49,956 nucleotides of DNA from JBBQCW01 sp038319025 (lineage in GTDB: Bacteria; Actinomycetota; Thermoleophilia; Solirubrobacterales; Solirubrobacteraceae), in contig JBBQCW010000020.1 of NCBI GenBank assembly GCA_038319025.1, positions 1 through 49,956 of the forward strand. The letters are read 5' to 3'. Both the position numbers and the translations under genes were made by a program. The stretch's first letter is position 1. Each line of letters begins with the position of its first letter. The notes below the pieces were generated by a model that was given only the letters and a program-made list of their open reading frames with translations, was not told the origin of the DNA and did not search any database. Of the stretch, positions 1 through 11,371 are shown one piece after another.

Positions 1-2291
<2,291 letters not shown>

Positions 2292-2343
2292 GGGGTGGGT
2301 TCTCTCCGTCGTTCAGTTGAGTACATCAAAGGTTGTGGAAGCA

Positions 2344-2349
2344 ACTATA
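2344..2349 (-). promoter_or_regulatory. possible -10 element for lon (TATAGT)
   Basis: Read leftward, TATAGT lies 53 nt before the lon ATG in the lon/MFS divergent region. No convincing -35 was found, and I saw neither a HAIR nor a CIRCE heat-shock operator. The same gap holds TTGACT at about 2388 reading rightward, which could serve the MFS gene. Weak evidence only. Confidence 0.2.
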
Positions 2350-2471
2350 GCGCATCACGAGATCCGTTGGAAGAAGATCTGCGCGGGGTTGACTAAGATT
2401 GTACGACAAGGAGTCGGCCGGCGATCACGGTGCGCCGGAGCCCGCATCCGCGTCTTGCAAGAATCCCAGCC

Positions 2472-3971
2472 GTGTCGATCTCCACTTCCACCGCCCCCAT
2501 CGCCGATGCCACCGACGAGGCCGAAGGCATCTCGCCCGAGAAGTGGCGGATACTCGCCCTCCTCGCCGCCGCGCAGTTCCTTGTCGTCCTCGACGCCTCG
2601 ATTACCAACGTCGCCCTGCCGTCCATCGGCAAGGCGCTGTCGGTCACCCAGTCCGACCTGGCCTGGGTGGTCAACGCCTACACCCTGACGTTCGGCGGCT
2701 TTCTGCTCCTCGGCGGACGCATGGCCGACGTGCTCGGCCGCCGGCGTATCTTCATGAGCGGACTCGTGCTGTTCGCGCTCGCGTCGCTGACGGCGGGCCT
2801 CGCGCAGAACGAGACCATGCTCATTGTCTCGCGCGCCGTACAGGGCCTGGGTGCCGCGCTGCTCTCTCCGGCTGCCCTGTCGATCGTCACGGCGACCTTC
2901 CGAGAGGGCCGCGAGCGCAACACCGCCCTCGGCGTCTGGGGCGCGGTGGCTGGGTCCGGTGGCGCCGTCGGCGTTCTGCTCGGCGGCGTGCTCACGGAAT
3001 ACCTGAGCTGGCGCTGGGTGTTCCTGGTCAACGTCCCCGTGGTGATGGTGACGTTGTTCCTCGTGCCGCGGATCGTCCCGGAGAGCCGGGCGGAGAACGC
3101 CACGCGCAACTTCGACGTGCCGGGCGCGGTGACGATCACGGCGGGCCTCTCGCTGCTGGTCTACGCGCTGATCAACGCCAACGACGCGGGCTGGACGTCG
3201 ACCGAGACGATCGCGCTGATCGCCGCGGCCGTCATCCTGATCGGCTCGTTCATCTTCATAGAGGGCCGCGCGAAGGCGCCGCTGGTCCCGTTCGACATCT
3301 TCTCCTCGCGCACCCGCAACGCCTCCTACCTCGTGGGGCTGCTGCTCGCCGCATCGCTGTTCTCGATGTTCTTCTTCGCCTCTCTCTACATGCAGCAGGT
3401 GCTGCGCTGGGATGCCCTGAAGGCGGGGTTGGCGTACCTCCCGCTGGCCCTGACGATCATGGCCGGCGCCATCGGTGGCTCGCAGTTGGCCAACCGCATC
3501 GGCTTCAAACCCGTGCTGGTCGCGGGCATGCTGTGCACGACAGGCGGCCTGTTGTGGTGGTCGCAGATATCGGTGGACGGCGGGTTCGTCACTGACGTCC
3601 TCGGCCCGTCCGTGCTGGCGGCATTGGGCCTCGGGCTGTCGTTCCCGGGCGCGACGATCGGTGGCACGTCGGGCGTCAGCCAGGATGAGGCCGGCTTGGC
3701 CTCGGGCTTGATCAACAGCGCCCAACAGATCGGCGGAGCCGTCGGGCTGGCCATCCTCACGGCGGTCGCGACGGCGAAGACCTCTGACGTGCTCGATGCG
3801 GCACGGGGCGCGAAGTCGGCGCTGCCCGGCGCGCTGACCGAGGGGTTTCAGGCGGCCTTCCTCGTGGGTGCGGGTTTCGCCCTCACCGGCGCCATGATCG
3901 CGCTGTTCATGATCCGCAGCAGCGACAGCCGCGCGGCGATCGGGCTGGAGAGCGCGCCGGCAACTGCCTAG
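2472..3971 (+). CDS. MFS transporter, DHA2 family (14-TM drug:H+ antiporter, EmrB/QacA type)
   Basis: Proton-driven exporter in the cytoplasmic membrane. The protein is 499 residues from GTG 2472, the usual size for the 14-helix DHA2 family. It shows the DHA2 signature LDASITNVALP at residues 40-50 and motif A GGRMADVLGRRR at about 81-92, followed by many hydrophobic helices to the C-terminus. I chose GTG 2472 because it gives a short polar N-terminus before helix 1. An upstream in-frame GTG at 2430 would add 14 arginine-rich residues, and no strong ribosome site separates the two. The substrate cannot be read from the sequence. Confidence 0.9.
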   Translation: MSISTSTAPIADATDEAEGISPEKWRILALLAAAQFLVVLDASITNVALPSIGKALSVTQSDLAWVVNAYTLTFGGFLLLGGRMADVLGRRRIFMSGLVLFALASLTAGLAQNETMLIVSRAVQGLGAALLSPAALSIVTATFREGRERNTALGVWGAVAGSGGAVGVLLGGVLTEYLSWRWVFLVNVPVVMVTLFLVPRIVPESRAENATRNFDVPGAVTITAGLSLLVYALINANDAGWTSTETIALIAAAVILIGSFIFIEGRAKAPLVPFDIFSSRTRNASYLVGLLLAASLFSMFFFASLYMQQVLRWDALKAGLAYLPLALTIMAGAIGGSQLANRIGFKPVLVAGMLCTTGGLLWWSQISVDGGFVTDVLGPSVLAALGLGLSFPGATIGGTSGVSQDEAGLASGLINSAQQIGGAVGLAILTAVATAKTSDVLDAARGAKSALPGALTEGFQAAFLVGAGFALTGAMIALFMIRSSDSRAAIGLESAPATA

Positions 3972-4006
3972 GGGGTGCTTTTCGCCCAGCGTGACCTAGG
4001 AAGGGT

Positions 4007-4369
4007 GTGCTCCCCGCCCGGCTGCTCCGTCTTCCCGCTCGGTACATGGCCAGCGGGCTGGTCGTCCATGAGGCCGTCTCGTTGCGCGCGCGGCTGCTCG
4101 GCCTGGCCGGGCTGCCGAGTCTCCCGGCCGGCCATGCGCTCCATCTGCCGCGGACACGCTCGGTCCACACGTTTGGGATGCGGTTCGCGCTGGACCTCGT
4201 GTGGTGCGACACGGCCGGTCGTGTGGTGCGGGTCGATGCGCACGTCGGCCCGCGCCGCTTTCGAGGCTGTCGAGGCGCCCGGTCGGTGATCGAGGTCCGG
4301 GCCGGTCACGGGCCGCGGTTCGCGGCGGCGGCCACCGTTCTCAGCGGATTCCCAGCAGATGTGAACTGA
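4007..4369 (+). CDS. DUF192 family protein
   Basis: Small protein of 120 residues from GTG 4007 with AGGAAGG just upstream. It matches the DUF192 pattern: an early stretch of basic and hydrophobic residues, a central HTFGMRFALDLVWCD segment corresponding to the family's f-M-x-f-x-l-D core, then G-x-V and a closing V-I-E-V-R-A-G. The molecular role of DUF192 is unknown. It lies 35 bp after the MFS gene and may be co-transcribed with it. It lacks the signal peptide that many family members carry. Confidence 0.72.
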   Translation: MLPARLLRLPARYMASGLVVHEAVSLRARLLGLAGLPSLPAGHALHLPRTRSVHTFGMRFALDLVWCDTAGRVVRVDAHVGPRRFRGCRGARSVIEVRAGHGPRFAAAATVLSGFPADVN

Positions 4370-4466
4370 ACCTGACCATGCGCACGGCAGGGTGAGACTT
4401 CGGAACTGCTGCGGCGTACCCGTCGTGGCTGTGCGTCCCCAAACCATTGATGGAGTCCGAAAAACC

Positions 4467-4937
4467 ATGCTCGTAAAAGCTCTTTCCCTCGCCGCCATTG
4501 TGGCGTCCGTCCCCGCTCTGGCCGCTTGCGGGTCCTCCTCGAACTCGTCGAGCACCTCGACGCCCAGCACCGGAACGGTTGCGGTGGCCGCGGCCACGGC
4601 CACCGCTCCCACCACCGGCCCCGTGTCCGTGCAGTTGACGGAGTGGAAGATCGCTCCGAGCGCCACCGCCGCCAAGGCGGGCAAGGTCACGTTCGACGTG
4701 AAGAACGCCGGTGCCGCCCCGCACGAGATGATCGTCCTGAAGACCGACAAGCCCGCAGGGTCGTTGGGCACCGGAGCGCGCATCTCCGAGAAGACCAGCG
4801 TCGGTGAGGTCGGCGAGCTGCAGTCCGGCAAGTCCGGGTCCGTCACGCTCAACCTCACTAAGGGCAATTACGTCCTGATCTGCAACATCGCCGGTCACTA
4901 CATGGCCGGGATGCACACCGCATTCACGGTCAGCTGA
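4467..4937 (+). CDS. cupredoxin-domain lipoprotein (plastocyanin/azurin-like)
   Basis: Probable membrane-anchored blue-copper electron carrier or copper-binding protein outside the cell. Of its 156 residues, 1-20 are a lipoprotein signal peptide ending LALAA before Cys21. A Ser/Thr/Ala-rich linker follows, then a cupredoxin domain at about 52-156. The four type-1 copper ligands are in the expected order: His86 (APHEM), Cys139 (LICN), His144 (GHY) and Met149 (AGM). ATG 4467 is chosen over the in-frame upstream start at 4392 because GGAG sits 11 nt ahead and the signal peptide begins there. A strong hairpin follows the stop. Confidence 0.88.
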   Translation: MLVKALSLAAIVASVPALAACGSSSNSSSTSTPSTGTVAVAAATATAPTTGPVSVQLTEWKIAPSATAAKAGKVTFDVKNAGAAPHEMIVLKTDKPAGSLGTGARISEKTSVGEVGELQSGKSGSVTLNLTKGNYVLICNIAGHYMAGMHTAFTVS

Positions 4938-4952
4938 CCGACGATGGCCGTG

Positions 4953-4983
4953 CCTGGATCCGCCGGTCTTCGGTGGATCCAGG
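4953..4983. terminator. hairpin between convergent genes (possible bidirectional terminator)
   Basis: CCTGGATCCGCCG and CGGTGGATCCAGG can pair over 13 bp with one G-U pair and a 5-nt loop. It lies in the 53-bp gap between the cupredoxin gene and the convergent CAP-domain gene. There is no clear U-run, as is common in high-GC actinobacteria. Confidence 0.6.
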
Positions 4984-4990
4984 TCCGTTG

Positions 4991-5563
4991 CTAAGGGGTG
5001 TCGTACTCCATCGCGTAAGTGATTGAGGCCCGTACGGCACCCCGAACCGGAGCACCCGGAGCGACCGAAACTCCCGCACGCGTGAAGGCGGGGTTGAGCA
5101 GATTCGCCCGGTGATCGGTGCTCTGCATCCAGGCGCGGACGATCCCCGCCGGGGTGGCCGGCCGGCCGCTGCCCCAGGCGATGTTCTCCCCGCCGACAGA
5201 CCCCCGCCACCCGTGAGCCAGCAGTCGGGCTTGGAGTGAGCGCCCCGACGGCGAGACGTGGCTGAAGTACCGCCGGCGGACCATGTCGCGTGCGTGCGCG
5301 CTGCCGACGTGCGTCAACGTGCCGTCGGTGGTCAGGGGCCCGAGCCCATGGGCGGAGCGCTCCCGGTCGACGAGGCACGTGATCGCCGACTGCGCGACAG
5401 CGAACTCGTGGATGAGCGCCGGCACCACATCCGCCCCGGCACAGCGCTGGGTCGCTTGTGCCGGTGTGCCGGCGCCTACGAAGGTCGCGGCCAGCAGGCC
5501 GCTGAGGGCGGAGGTGGCCGTCAGTAGAGCATGGTGCGTGAGCCCGGTCATCGCGATCAGCAA
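4991..5563 (-). CDS. secreted CAP-domain (SCP/PR1-like) protein, copy 1
   Basis: Exported protein of 190 residues with an N-terminal signal peptide (hydrophobic stretch about 8-35, cleavage near AQA/TQ) and one CAP domain. Family marks are the AHARDMVRRRYFSH segment, GENIAWGSG, and the AWMQSTDHRANLLNP motif, so the usual CAP-cavity residues His, Glu and His are all present. The function of bacterial CAP proteins is largely unknown. It lies 66 bp downstream of, and in the same direction as, a second CAP gene with the same ending (YDTP), which points to tandem duplication. Confidence 0.87.
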   Translation of the reverse strand: MLIAMTGLTHHALLTATSALSGLLAATFVGAGTPAQATQRCAGADVVPALIHEFAVAQSAITCLVDRERSAHGLGPLTTDGTLTHVGSAHARDMVRRRYFSHVSPSGRSLQARLLAHGWRGSVGGENIAWGSGRPATPAGIVRAWMQSTDHRANLLNPAFTRAGVSVAPGAPVRGAVRASITYAMEYDTP

Positions 5564-5628
5564 CGACCGTACGCCTGCGCAACGCCCTTGTGGGAAAAGC
5601 TACAAGCGGCCGCGTCGGGTCGCCCGGA

Positions 5629-6180
5629 TCACGGCGTGTCGTAGTCCATCGTGTAGGTGGCTCCGGCGAGGCCGCCGACGTCCTCCGGCACCCCGGCCGT
5701 CACGCCGACGCCGCCCCTACGGAAAGCCCGGTGGAGGATGTTGGCGCGGTGCCCGGGGCTGTGCATCCAGCTCTTGACGATGCGGGCTGGGCTCCCCAGG
5801 TCTCCGGTGCCCCAGGCGATGTTCTCGCCGGCCGACATGCCCTCCCAATGGAAGGCGTCCAGCCGTTTGCGCAGATCGCGCCCGTCCGGCGTGGTGTGGT
5901 CGAAGAACTGCCGGGCCACCATGTTGTCCGACAGCCAAGAAGCGACCTTCCAAAGGGTGTGGTTCGCCTTCAGCGCCTTCATTCCCCGGGTGGTCCGCTC
6001 GTGATTGACGAGGCACAGCACGGACGCCTCCGCGGTGACCTGCTCGGCCCGGCTCGCCGGCACCGTGCCCGTGTTCTGGCAGCGGGCAGAGGCGCCGTCG
6101 GCCCCGGCCGCGGCCACCATCAGAGCAGAGAGCACCGCGACGGCGCAACGAGTCCAGCGGCTCCGGTGCGACATCCCCAT
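5629..6180 (-). CDS. secreted CAP-domain (SCP/PR1-like) protein, copy 2
   Basis: Exported protein of 183 residues, with a signal peptide over about residues 1-32 ending near ASA. The CAP domain has GENIAWGTG and KSWMHSPGHRANIL. In copy 1 the first cavity histidine sits in AHARDM. Here the matching segment reads SWLSDNM, so that histidine seems lost, which suggests metal binding by the CAP cavity may differ. It is first in the pair and precedes copy 1 on the same strand. ATG 6180 and ATG 6174 are both possible starts. Confidence 0.86.
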   Translation of the reverse strand: MGMSHRSRWTRCAVAVLSALMVAAAGADGASARCQNTGTVPASRAEQVTAEASVLCLVNHERTTRGMKALKANHTLWKVASWLSDNMVARQFFDHTTPDGRDLRKRLDAFHWEGMSAGENIAWGTGDLGSPARIVKSWMHSPGHRANILHRAFRRGGVGVTAGVPEDVGGLAGATYTMDYDTP

Positions 6181-6358
6181 AGGCGCACAGTAGGGATGCG
6201 CAGACCATCGCTGCGGCGGTGCTTCGAAAAGCTTTCACTTTGTCCCCGTTTGGGGGCGTTGAACACCACAACATCTCGTCTTCCCTGGCTGTTGTCGCGC
6301 GGACGGTGATGTCGCGGGCCAATCAGCGCTCGTCTCCCTGTGTACTAGCCTGCGGGCC

Positions 6359-7222
6359 ATGAGCCGCCTGGGCACAGCAGCGACGCAGGGCCGCGAGACG
6401 CTCGACGGTGCTCGAAAGGAGATCGCCCAGAGTCGACAGGAGTCCGCTCGCCATCGGCCGGCGCCGCCCGAGGCCGGCCTCGTGCTCGATGTGGGCTCGG
6501 GTCCGGCCGCCGAGGCGCGCGCGGACGTTCGTGTGGACGCCGACGTTCTGGACACCACCAAAGCCCCGGCGGAGGCCGCCGCCGCAACCTCGCCGCTGAT
6601 CGTCGCCGACCCGCGACACCTGCCGTTCACCGACGCGGCATTCGCCTACGTGATCGCCTCTGACGTGCTGGCGATCACCTCAGAGCCGGGTAAGGCAGCA
6701 GAGGAGCTGGCGCGCGTGGCGCCGCGCGGCTTCGTGCAGGTGCCGACGCGCGCCGCACTGCTGGTCTACGGCGGCCCGCTGTACCGCTGGTATGTGGACG
6801 ATGAGGACGGCACGCTCGTCTTCTCGCCAAAGGAGAGCGAGCCCGCGGGGGCCGCCGACGCGCGCGCCGCGTTTGACGAGAGCCTGCTGGTGCGTCTCGG
6901 TTGGGGCGCACACCGCTCCCGGTGGGAGCACAGCGTGGAGTGGGAGGGGGCACCGGCCGTCCGTGCCGATGGCGAACCGGGCGGCGAGGAACCTGCCCCA
7001 CTTGATGTCGAGCGCACCCTGGCGTTTTTGGAGGACGAGAACCGGCACGGGCGCCTCGCGTTCATGGCGCCCGCGATTCTCGGCCTGCTGCGTTGCCCGG
7101 CCTGCGGCGACGAACTGTCGCGCCGCGGCCGTTGGATGGACAGTGCCGGTTGCGGCACGTCCTACCCCGTGGTGGGTCCGGTGCCGGTACTGCTGGCTGC
7201 CGCGTCCCGCCCGTCGGCTTGA
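6359..7222 (+). CDS. class I SAM-dependent methyltransferase-like protein with C-terminal Trm112-like domain
   Basis: Cytoplasmic protein of 287 residues. The N-terminal two thirds look like a Rossmann methyltransferase: LVLDVGSGP as motif I, an aspartate-rich strand, then DPRHLPFTDAAFAYVIASD as motifs II-III. The C-terminal 50 residues have LRCPACGDEL, a later cysteine and YPVVGPVPVLL, the pattern of Trm112-like domains. The glycine-rich loop after motif I is short, so catalysis is uncertain. Fusions of this kind are known, with Trm112-type modules acting as methyltransferase partners. The substrate is unknown. Confidence 0.7.
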   Translation: MSRLGTAATQGRETLDGARKEIAQSRQESARHRPAPPEAGLVLDVGSGPAAEARADVRVDADVLDTTKAPAEAAAATSPLIVADPRHLPFTDAAFAYVIASDVLAITSEPGKAAEELARVAPRGFVQVPTRAALLVYGGPLYRWYVDDEDGTLVFSPKESEPAGAADARAAFDESLLVRLGWGAHRSRWEHSVEWEGAPAVRADGEPGGEEPAPLDVERTLAFLEDENRHGRLAFMAPAILGLLRCPACGDELSRRGRWMDSAGCGTSYPVVGPVPVLLAAASRPSA

Positions 7223-7241
7223 GCCTGGATCCCGGCTGAGC

Positions 7242-7267
7242 GGGCTGGTCGGTTGCCCGACCAGCCC
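7242..7267. terminator. hairpin between convergent genes
   Basis: GGGCTGGTCGG and CCGACCAGCCC pair perfectly over 11 bp around a TTGC loop, and flanking bases can extend the stem. It lies between the methyltransferase stop at 7222 and the helicase stop at 7278, so it could end transcription from both sides. Confidence 0.65.
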
Positions 7268-7277
7268 AGCCGCTGAC

Positions 7278-8606
<1,329 letters not shown>

Positions 8607-8825
8607 TTGGAACTCCTTGGGCGGCATCGTGCCGCCACGTATGCGCGGCGACCGGCCGCAACGATTCGGGAGGACTGCTGACCCGAACCGCTCGTGGCGG
8701 GACCCAAGAAAGCTTCCTCGCGGGCGATAAAGGATCGCTCCGCTTCAGAAAGTGTAGCGGTTTAGCGGCCTGGTTTGCGGACCTGGTCGACACCGCCCGT
8801 CGGCTGTCGCAGGTAGCGTTGAGCC

Positions 8826-9497
8826 ATGGGTCAAGTCATCGGGGAGCTGCTGCCGTACGCCGCGGTCGCCGCGATCTCACCCATACCGGTCATCGCGATG
8901 ATCGTGATGCTGCTGACGCCGAGGGCGCGCTCGAACGGTCTGGCCCTGCTGATCGGCTGGGTCTTAGGGCTCGCCATCGTGGCCACCGCGACTTTCCTGC
9001 TGGTCGATTCAGGGCGGTTCAGCCCGGGCAGCGACGCCTCTGAGAACTCGAGCACGTTCCAGCTCGTGCTCGGAGCGGTCCTCCTCGCACTCGGCGTGCG
9101 TCGTCTTCGCGCGCGGCCCGAGCCGGGCGATCAGGAGGAACTGCCGAAGTGGCTGCGGGCGGCCGACGAGTTCAACGTGGTCAAGTCGCTCGGAGCCGGC
9201 TTGGTGCTCTCCGCGGTCAACCCCAAAGCCCTCGCGATGTCCGTGGCCGCCGGGCTCGCCGTCGCGGCGGGCGAGGAGTCGACGAGCACCGACATAGTGT
9301 CGATCGCCGTCTACGTGGCGCTTGGCAGCCTCACCATGCTGATCCCGTACGTGCTCTACGTGACGCGACCTGAGCCTGCGCAGCGCATCCTGGGCGGCTG
9401 GAAGAGGTGGCTTGCCGTCCACAACGCCGCGGTGATGGCGACCGTGATGCTCGTGATCGGCGTCGTGCTGATCGGTAAGGGCGTCGCAGGCGTCTGA
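8826..9497 (+). CDS. GAP family (Sap, sulfolipid-1-addressing-like) membrane protein
   Basis: Integral membrane protein of 223 residues with about six hydrophobic segments. The first helix reads YAAVAAISPIPVIAMIVMLL, with the helix-breaking S-P-I-P typical of the LysE/Sap superfamily, and a later segment has SAVNPKALAMSVAAGLAVA, another hallmark (N-P-K). Family members are linked to export of lipids or small molecules in actinobacteria. The cargo here is unknown. The MmgE/PrpD gene starts 5 bp after the stop, so the two are probably one transcript. Confidence 0.75.
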   Translation: MGQVIGELLPYAAVAAISPIPVIAMIVMLLTPRARSNGLALLIGWVLGLAIVATATFLLVDSGRFSPGSDASENSSTFQLVLGAVLLALGVRRLRARPEPGDQEELPKWLRAADEFNVVKSLGAGLVLSAVNPKALAMSVAAGLAVAAGEESTSTDIVSIAVYVALGSLTMLIPYVLYVTRPEPAQRILGGWKRWLAVHNAAVMATVMLVIGVVLIGKGVAGV

Positions 9498-9502
9498 CGC
9501 TG

Positions 9503-10636
9503 ATGGACGCCGCCTACCGGATTGCCTTCACCGACTGGCTGGCCTGCGCTTGGCGTGGGCGATCTGAACCCGCCGCGCAAACCGCCCGGCACGCCGGTGA
9601 CGTGACGTTGTGGCTCGGCACCGCCGGCCATGTCCTGGACTTCGACGACACCTACCTGCCTGGCTTGGCACACCTCAGCGCACCGACCGCACCAGCGGCG
9701 CTTGCCGTCGGGGCAGAGGTGGGGGCGACCATCGGCGAGGTGCTCATCGCCTACGCCGCCGGCTTTGAAGCCATGGGCGCATTGGCCCGCGCCAGCCATC
9801 CGGCGCTGTACGACCGCGGGCTGCATCCGACGGCTGTCTGCGGAACGGTCGGCGCCGCCGTGGCCGCCGGCGTTCTGCTGAAGCTGGATCAGCGGGCCAC
9901 AGAGGCGGCGCTCGGGCTGGCCGCGCTGCGCGCCACCGGTACGCGGGCCGGCTTCGGGAGCGACGGCAAGGCGCTGGGCGTCGGCCTGGCCGCGGCCGAG
10001 GGCGTTGCGGTGGCGCGACTGGCAGCCGGTGGGGCGCGGGTTCCCGCGCGAGCGCGCGAGGCGTTTGCACAAGGGACTGGCGGCCGGTGGGCGGACGCCG
10101 AGCCCGACACCCTCGCGGTAGCGGAGAACTGGATCAAGCCCTGGCCCTGCTGCTTGATGGCGCAGTCGGCGATCGAGGCGGCGCTGACGCTCCGCGACGC
10201 CCCTGCCGGCCCGCCGTCGGGGAGCCTCGTGGTGCGCCTCCACCCCCGTGCCCGTCAGGCGGCGGCTTACGACGACGTCGCCGATCCGCTGCAGGCCAAG
10301 TTCTCGATCCCGTATCTGACGATGTACGCGCTGCTCCGGGGTGACCCGGATCTGGCGAGCTTCGCGGCCGTCGACGAGGAGGTCCGCGCGGCGGCGGCCG
10401 CTCGCGTGCGCGTGATCGAAGATGCGTTGCTCGGGGAGACCGAGGCGCGCATCGAGGACGCCGATGGCGTCGTGCTCGCTCAGGTCGCGCATGCCCTCGG
10501 GTCGCCGGAGCGGCCGATGGACGAGCCGGCGTTGGCGTCTAAGGTGCGAATACTGGCCGGAGGTGCGCTCGATGAGGTGCTCGACGACTCTCGCGCTCCG
10601 GCAGCAGCACTGCTCAGCCGTATGATGGCATTGTGA
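9503..10636 (+). CDS. MmgE/PrpD family protein (2-methylcitrate dehydratase-like)
   Basis: Cytoplasmic protein of 377 residues. The family core is clear: HVLDFDDTY, then AAGFEAMGALARA and the HPTAVCGTVGAAVAAG region, with a C-terminal segment of conserved Pro/Trp residues (WIKPWPCC). Characterised members are 2-methylcitrate dehydratase or cis-aconitate decarboxylase. The usual length is about 450, and this protein lacks much of the N-terminal segment between the first helix and the LDFDD motif. It is probably a divergent family member, and its reaction is not known. Confidence 0.75.
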   Translation: MDAAYRIAFTDWLACAWRGRSEPAAQTARHAGDVTLWLGTAGHVLDFDDTYLPGLAHLSAPTAPAALAVGAEVGATIGEVLIAYAAGFEAMGALARASHPALYDRGLHPTAVCGTVGAAVAAGVLLKLDQRATEAALGLAALRATGTRAGFGSDGKALGVGLAAAEGVAVARLAAGGARVPARAREAFAQGTGGRWADAEPDTLAVAENWIKPWPCCLMAQSAIEAALTLRDAPAGPPSGSLVVRLHPRARQAAAYDDVADPLQAKFSIPYLTMYALLRGDPDLASFAAVDEEVRAAAAARVRVIEDALLGETEARIEDADGVVLAQVAHALGSPERPMDEPALASKVRILAGGALDEVLDDSRAPAAALLSRMMAL

Positions 10637-10646
10637 CATCTGCCTG

Positions 10647-10665
10647 CATGCGATTTGCTAGCATG
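10647..10665. promoter_or_regulatory. inverted repeat overlapping a possible -10, upstream of vapB
   Basis: CATGC (10647-10651) and GCATG (10661-10665) form an inverted repeat with a 9-nt spacer, ending 5 nt before the antitoxin ATG. TAGCAT at 10659-10664 fits an actinobacterial -10. Ribbon-helix-helix antitoxins usually repress their own promoter, so this is a candidate operator. Confidence 0.35.
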
Positions 10666-10670
10666 GCCGC

Positions 10671-10937
10671 ATGGGCAACATCCAGATCCGTGACGTCCCG
10701 CCTGCAACCCATGAGCGTCTGAAGGCACTCGCAGCCGAGCGCAGCCAGTCCCTCAACCAGCTGTTGCTCAGCGAGGTTTCCCGTCTGGCGCCGGCGGTCA
10801 GCGTCGAGGACTGGTTGGCCGTCGTCCGTCGCCACGCTCCCCCAGTTAACGATGACCCTGGGCTTGCCGCTCGCATCATTCGTGAGGCGCGTGACGAACG
10901 CGAGGCCCGCATGGCCGATTGGGGCGGCGGGGAGTGA
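10671..10937 (+). CDS. vapB: ribbon-helix-helix antitoxin (FitA/VapB type)
   Basis: Antitoxin of 88 residues that binds its operator DNA and the adjacent PIN toxin. The N-terminus (MGNIQIRDVPPATHERLKAL followed by AAERSQSLNQLLLSEV) is a typical FitA-like ribbon-helix-helix: a short strand, two helices and the RSQSLNQ turn. The C-terminal tail (DEREARMADW) would wrap the toxin. The stop overlaps the toxin start by 4 bp, the usual arrangement for translational coupling. Confidence 0.85.
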   Translation: MGNIQIRDVPPATHERLKALAAERSQSLNQLLLSEVSRLAPAVSVEDWLAVVRRHAPPVNDDPGLAARIIREARDEREARMADWGGGE

Positions 10938-11329
10938 CGCTGGTCATCGATGCTTCGCTGCTCGTTCGAGGGGCTCAGGGGAACCGTGCTGCTGGGGAAA
11001 TGCTCACGGGCCAGGGCGAACTCCACGCGCCGGACTTGATCCTGCTTGAGACCGCGAACGCGCTTCGCGGGCTCGAGCGCAGCCAAAGCCTCGATCCGAC
11101 GGACGTTCACAAAGCGGTCGGGCTGCTGCGCCTCCTCGACATTCGCCGGCACCCGCACGATGAACTCCTCGATGACGTGTGGGCGCTGCGCCACAATCTC
11201 ACCAGCTACGACGCTTCGTACCTCGCGGTTGCCATGCAGCAGAACATGCCGCTGGCCACGGCAGATTCCGGGCTGGCCACCGTTGCGCGCAAGAAACTCG
11301 GGGCTCGTCGCGTGACCCTGCTGGGCTGA
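10934..11329 (+). CDS. vapC: VapC-family PIN-domain toxin (ribonuclease)
   Basis: Probable Mg-dependent endoribonuclease of 131 residues that inhibits translation when free of its antitoxin. The four acidic PIN residues are all present: Asp6 (VIDAS), Glu39 (LLETANAL), Asp93 (YDASYLA) and Asp111 (ATADSGLA). I use GTG 10934, which gives a 4-bp GTGA overlap with the antitoxin stop and has GGGGAG just upstream. A TTG at 10919 would add five residues. The pair looks intact. Confidence 0.86.
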   Translation: MTLVIDASLLVRGAQGNRAAGEMLTGQGELHAPDLILLETANALRGLERSQSLDPTDVHKAVGLLRLLDIRRHPHDELLDDVWALRHNLTSYDASYLAVAMQQNMPLATADSGLATVARKKLGARRVTLLG

Positions 11330-11371
11330 AGCATCACGGCCCAGTTTGGGCGGGCAGTACGGTCCGTACCC

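Noticed and set aside
2355..3725. 456-codon leftward open frame opposite the MFS gene
   Set aside because: It mirrors the exporter gene, has the low-complexity Arg/His/Gln composition of a high-GC shadow frame and no domain, while the other strand encodes a clear DHA2 protein.
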